This document shows positions 32,117-35,521 of a stretch of 35,521 bases of DNA, piece by piece. Source of the DNA: QHCE01 sp038260095 (GTDB lineage: Bacteria > Actinomycetota > Actinomycetes > Mycobacteriales > QHCE01); NCBI GenBank assembly GCA_038260095.1, contig JBBSOC010000016.1:1-35521 (forward strand), given 5' to 3'. Within the stretch, counting starts at the first letter, position 1. The number at the start of each line of letters is the position of its first letter. Under the pieces are notes generated by a model. The model saw only the letters and a list, made by a program, of their open reading frames with translations. It did no database searches and was not told where the DNA came from. The position numbers and the translations under genes were made by a program.

Positions 32117-33589
32117 GTGGAGAAACCGGCCGTGATCTTCGACCGGAACTATGAATGGTCAGCGCTTTCTCGATTTATTACTGACCCACAACTCGGGGCG
32201 ACTTTAGGGACAGTCTCCGGTCGACGCCGTCAGGGCAAGACCTACCTCCTTGACGCCGCCTGCACAGCGGCCGGTGGCTTCTACTTCGGGGCTACCGAGG
32301 CCACAAACGCTGAGTCACTGCGCCGAATAAGCTCCGCGCTCACCGCCCACAACACGCCAGCCACTCCATATCACTTCGCGGACTGGCTCGAAGTTCTAGA
32401 CGCACTGCTCGAGCTGGGCCGGAGCCGCCCGGTACCAGTCGTCATTGACGAATTTCCCTACCTCGCCAAGGCGAATCCAGAGCTACCCTCCCTGATCCAG
32501 CAGGCGTTCCGCTCGCTGCGGGAGCAGCGTTCCAGCTCACACACCAGACTGTTGCTGTGCGGCTCGGCACTGTCTTTCATGGGCTCACTGTTGGCGGGTA
32601 ACGCTCCCCTACGCGGTCGAGCTAGCCTCGAGTTGGTCGTCCGCACACTCGACTACCGCCTCGCCGCGCAGTTCTGGGGCATCAGCGACCCGCGTCTGGC
32701 ACTCAAAGTTAACGCTATCGTCGGCGGTACTCCGGCCTACCGCAAGGAGTTCGCTCGGGGGGACACCCCGAGCGGCCCTGAGGATTTCGACGACTGGGTT
32801 ACCCGCACCGTCCTCAATCCAGAAACACCGCTGTTCCGCGAAGCTAGGTATCTGCTCACCGAGGAGCCCGATCTGCGAGATACCGCGCTCTACCATGCCG
32901 TGCTCGCCGCTGTTGCCGAAGGCAACGCCACCCGCAGCGGGATGGCGGGATACCTCGAGCGAAAGGCCGCGGACGTCGCTCATCCCATTAACGTCCTCGA
33001 AGACGCAGGGTTGCTGTACCGTGACGCTGATATGTTCCGGGACAATCGTCCCACCTACCGAATCGCGGAACCGCTGGTGATTTTTTATCATGCGATTATG
33101 CGCCCGGCATGGGATCAACTGGAACGCCCCGGCGCGGCAAGACGAGTCTGGCAAGCCAGCCAACGACGCTTTGCTAGCAATATACTTGGGCCACATTTCG
33201 AACAAGTCTGCCGAGAATGGGCGTTGCGTCACGCGGCCCCGGAACTGTTAGGCGGACTGCCCGCACGAGTGGGACACGGTGTAGTCAACGACGCGCTGCG
33301 ACGCACTAGGCATGAGGTCGATGTAGCCGTAGTAGGGATCCCAGATGGGAAGAAGGCGCAGCTGCTTGCAATTGGCGAAGCCAAGTGGAACGAAACAATG
33401 GGGCTCGGGCATCTGGAGCGGCTCCGGCACATCCAATCTCTGATATCCCAGGCCGGCCGCTATGACACAGCCCAGACCCGACTCGTCTGTTTCAGTGGCG
33501 CGGGCTTCACTGGCGAACTGCGGGAACTGGCCAAATCTTCTGAGCTAGTCCAGCTCATAGACCTAGAGCAGCTCTACTCAACAGACTAG
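32117..33589 (+). CDS. ATPase with DUF234-type nuclease-like C-terminus
   Basis: The product is 490 residues from GTG 32117, spaced well from AGGAG. The AAA-type domain has Walker A at 35-42 (GRRRQGKT), Walker B at 107-112 (PVVIDEFPYL) and a sensor-like LLLCGSALSFM. A winged helix follows (NATRSGMAGYLERKAADVAHPINVLEDAGLLYR). The C-terminal DUF234 domain shows D402 (HEVDVAVV) and E421xK423 (LLAIGEAKW), the PD-(D/E)xK pattern. These archaeal-type ATPases are of unknown function; STAND-like regulatory or defence roles have been suggested. The nuclease motif is intact here. A related gene, 34254-35521, lies on the other strand. Confidence 0.85.
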   Translation: MEKPAVIFDRNYEWSALSRFITDPQLGATLGTVSGRRRQGKTYLLDAACTAAGGFYFGATEATNAESLRRISSALTAHNTPATPYHFADWLEVLDALLELGRSRPVPVVIDEFPYLAKANPELPSLIQQAFRSLREQRSSSHTRLLLCGSALSFMGSLLAGNAPLRGRASLELVVRTLDYRLAAQFWGISDPRLALKVNAIVGGTPAYRKEFARGDTPSGPEDFDDWVTRTVLNPETPLFREARYLLTEEPDLRDTALYHAVLAAVAEGNATRSGMAGYLERKAADVAHPINVLEDAGLLYRDADMFRDNRPTYRIAEPLVIFYHAIMRPAWDQLERPGAARRVWQASQRRFASNILGPHFEQVCREWALRHAAPELLGGLPARVGHGVVNDALRRTRHEVDVAVVGIPDGKKAQLLAIGEAKWNETMGLGHLERLRHIQSLISQAGRYDTAQTRLVCFSGAGFTGELRELAKSSELVQLIDLEQLYSTD

Positions 33590-33602
33590 CTCCGGCCCGG
33601 TC

Positions 33603-33661
33603 GTCGAACTCGACAGAATCGCCGTCATGCGGCTGAGAAACCGCAAAGTGTCGAGTTCGAC
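33603..33661. repeat. nested inverted repeat after the ATPase gene
   Basis: GTCGAACTCGACA at 33603-33615 is perfectly complementary to 33649-33661. Inside it, TGCGG (33628-33632) pairs with CCGCA (33641-33645). The structure begins 14 bases after the ATPase stop. It could serve as a terminator or as a mobile palindromic unit. Confidence 0.6.
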
Positions 33662-33727
33662 AACGCTGGGTTAAAGAGCTGACAGCATGTACTTATTAAG
33701 CAACGCCTAGCGCCGGGTGCACAAACG

Positions 33728-34121
33728 TCACACATTCACAATGGGGCTGCTCTGCACACCTTGACCGTCACCACGATAAAAGTCGACCTGATAACGGCCC
33801 CGAATCAGGCCTGACAAAGAGATGGTGTTTCCAATGTGGGTATCAAGCCGCTGGCTTCGATCTAGATCATAAATCTGGATCCATACGACAGCGTTAGACG
33901 TAGAAGTCGGCCCTCCAGGGCGGAGGAGGCCACGGCCAGTAACCGTATTACCCGTTACCGTGATGCATGCCTTGAGGTCATCGACGCGGAAGCCCCCGGG
34001 GCCATAATCACTGCATAGTTCCGCAGCTGCGGAGGCTACCCCCCCCCAGTGGTATCAGTGCCGCAGCTGTAGCAGCCACGATGACACCAGCCAACTTTCG
34101 TCCGAACACTCGAGAGAACAT
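33728..34121 (-). pseudogene. small secreted-protein gene with frameshifting G9 tract (phase-variable or broken)
   Basis: From ATG 34121, with GAAAGGT upstream, the frame gives MFSRVFGRKLAGVIVAATAA, a standard signal peptide, then runs into nine Gs and stops at TGA 34010-34008 after 37 residues. Taking one G away gives LGGVASAAAELCSDYGPGG and an open frame of 130 residues to TGA at 33730-33728. This restores an Ala-x-Ala cleavage site and a mature domain with two Cys and a beta-rich look (CITVTGNTVTGRG, AVVWIQIYDLDRSQRL, GRYQVDFYRGDGQG). The exact frame repair by one base at a homopolymer argues for a switchable (phase-variable) or recently broken gene, or a base-calling error. No family recognised. 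Confidence 0.75.
34039..34047. repeat. C9/G9 tract inside the signal-peptide coding region
   Basis: Nine consecutive C on the plus strand (G on the coding strand) fall within the hydrophobic end of the signal peptide. Eight Gs would keep the frame open; nine close it. Confidence 0.9.
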
Positions 34122-34253
34122 TTTTTACCTTTCGCTATGACTGTAGGATGGCGGATCAGGGAAGAACTTTGATCGCCACGAATCACTGATGATACAGAAA
34201 TAGCTCACTTCAAACAGAGTTTCCGCAAACTTGACCATTAAGGCGATACACGC

Positions 34254-35521
34254 TTACCTCGTCCGCGCCCACGCGGCGATGAGGTCTTCTGGTCCGTAGA
34301 CGGCATCAACTCCGGCAACGTTTACGCCGCTGCGAGAGACAGCAATCAGTGGGACCAGAGTGTCAGTCAGAGCGGCACGGTGTCGTTGCAGGGCAGCTAG
34401 ATCACGGGCGTCAAATGATGCTTTCTCGCGCCATTTGATGGAGCCAAGGAAAAGCAGCTCCCGCGCGATGGGCGTCCGATCTGCGCCGACGATGTCAACC
34501 TCGACCGTGTTACCGCGGTTCCAGTAAGCGCCAATCGCAGAAGCTGTAATCGGCATCTGTTCATCGGGCAGAAGTCGCCACAACGCATCCCGAATGAGCG
34601 GCTCTATAGCGTTCCCTCGCCAGCTCGTCCAGCTTTCCTTGACTCGGGCCAGGAGCAGATCTCCGCGGCGCCGTTCGATTAAATCCATATGCGGTCGCAG
34701 AAATGACAGCCAGAAACGTAGATACGGGTCGGCGATGCGATAACGCCGTTCTTTAGATGGATGGACGCTGATCGGAAGCTCGCTCACCACGAGCCGCTTT
34801 CTCCCCAAGACCTCTAGCGATCGACTTAAAGAAGCATGAGTAATTCCACCCGCGGCGCGAGCTATATTGCTATACGTGCGCTCACCATGGCCGATGGCAG
34901 TGAAAACGTCGCGCGCTTGTGCCGCAGTGGGAAATTCGGCAGCCATAGCGCGCTCGCCGGAGACCAGGAGTGCCGAGAGTGGATCTTCCAACGCCCCCGC
35001 CAGATACTCCCATATTCCCGAGCCGCGTGGCCACTCGCCGCACACCAGGGGTAGGCCACCGGTGATGGTTGCGGCGTCGAACGCGGCTGCGGCATCCAGA
35101 CCTAGCATCTCCCCCACCTCGGCAGGATTGAGCGGGCCGACGATCATCTCGCTGCCACGTTGGTAAAAAGGGCGCTCGTAGGAGTTTAGCGCCTCCATCA
35201 TGGATAAATCTGAGCCGATAAGGAGCAATAATATAGGTTTACGACTGAGGAACCTATCCCATATGCGTTGCAGGTGACCCTCGAATGCGGGAACTTGCTC
35301 CATCAGGTAGGGCACCTCGTCGAAGACCACTACCGACGGTGCGTCGTCGGGAACCGCGTCAGCGAGCAGTTGCAGCGCCGCATGCCAGGTAGCCGGGGCG
35401 GCTTCGGTAAACACAGTTCGATGCGGCAGTGTTGAACGGGCGACCTCCTCTAAGAACTGCGAGAGCTCCACCTCAGGGGTCTCACCCGAGGCCGTGTAAA
35501 ACACTGTCGGCACGCTCGCTC
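34254..35521 (-). CDS. DUF234-type ATPase, N-terminus outside the window
   Basis: The frame is open through the right edge (the GTG at 35513 is an internal codon, preceded by Ala-Ser), so the start and Walker A lie outside the window. Visible parts are Walker B (SVVVFDEVPYL), a sensor-like LLLLIGSDLSMM, a winged helix (GHGERTYSNIARAAGGITHASLSRSLEVLGRKRLV), YRIADPYLRFW, and a DUF234-like end with VEVDIVGADRTP then LLFLGSIKWREK. The glutamate of the usual ExK nuclease motif is a serine (SIK), so nuclease activity is doubtful. It resembles the 32117-33589 protein in architecture and lies on the opposite strand, converging on the small secreted-protein locus. Confidence 0.8.
   Translation of the reverse strand, partial: ASVPTVFYTASGETPEVELSQFLEEVARSTLPHRTVFTEAAPATWHAALQLLADAVPDDAPSVVVFDEVPYLMEQVPAFEGHLQRIWDRFLSRKPILLLLIGSDLSMMEALNSYERPFYQRGSEMIVGPLNPAEVGEMLGLDAAAAFDAATITGGLPLVCGEWPRGSGIWEYLAGALEDPLSALLVSGERAMAAEFPTAAQARDVFTAIGHGERTYSNIARAAGGITHASLSRSLEVLGRKRLVVSELPISVHPSKERRYRIADPYLRFWLSFLRPHMDLIERRRGDLLLARVKESWTSWRGNAIEPLIRDALWRLLPDEQMPITASAIGAYWNRGNTVEVDIVGADRTPIARELLFLGSIKWREKASFDARDLAALQRHRAALTDTLVPLIAVSRSGVNVAGVDAVYGPEDLIAAWARTR

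Noticed and set aside
1..35521. CRISPR arrays, rRNA and ordinary tRNA genes
   Set aside because: No regularly spaced repeat array and no cloverleaf other than the tRNA-like part of tmRNA was recognised.

Overview
The window looks like a piece of an actinobacterial chromosome (Actinomycetota) of intermediate-to-high GC. The evidence is the gene content and order: prfB, ftsE, ftsX, an M23 septal hydrolase, smpB and fprA lie together, a neighbourhood also known from Mycobacterium and relatives. The tmRNA tag ends in ALAA, ferredoxin-NADP reductase is of the short FprA type, and a DUF1023-type hydrolase relative and an Rv0862c-like protein are present. A Mycobacteriales-like host is my best guess; the genus cannot be named from sequence alone.

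Positions 1 to about 10367 are accessory DNA, best read as the right part of an integrative element. The far left holds an AT-richer unknown gene cut by the window edge and a minus-strand HTH/coiled-coil protein. From 2138 to 10482 everything runs on the plus strand: a cassette of small, mostly membrane proteins, a terminator, an AT-rich iteron-like cluster (4443-4509), a VirD4/TraD-like coupling ATPase, a replication-relaxation protein, a small XRE regulator and a large serine recombinase. The recombinase frame runs antisense into the 3' half of ssrA, which marks the right junction. The left junction is not visible, and no VirB4 or classical relaxase is visible.

Positions 10367 to 21182 are core chromosome: ssrA (tag AENTSQRSLALAA), a secreted DUF2207 membrane protein, fprA, smpB, an EamA transporter, an M23 hydrolase, ftsX, ftsE, a degenerate DUF1023-like hydrolase and prfB. 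ssrA and smpB (ribosome rescue) lie about 4 kb apart, and prfB (release factor 2) is nearby. FtsEX and the M23 protein form a likely division-linked peptidoglycan hydrolysis module.

Positions 21331 to 23913 are a small plus-strand toxin-antitoxin island: an MNT/HEPN pair, an Uma2 nuclease and a Phd/VapC pair. It is followed on the minus strand by nrdA-nrdB. The NrdB radical tyrosine is replaced by phenylalanine and the first metal ligand is Glu, with Chlamydia-type ligand spacing, so this is a class Ic (Mn/Fe-type) ribonucleotide reductase.

Positions 28607 to 35521 hold an Rv0862c-like helicase-associated/WYL protein, a HigBA-like toxin-antitoxin pair, and two divergently placed DUF234-type ATPases; the second is cut by the window end. 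Between the ATPases sits a small secreted-protein gene whose signal peptide contains a nine-G tract that puts the frame out by one. With eight Gs it would encode an intact 130-residue exported protein. This is the best candidate in the window for an undescribed switchable locus.
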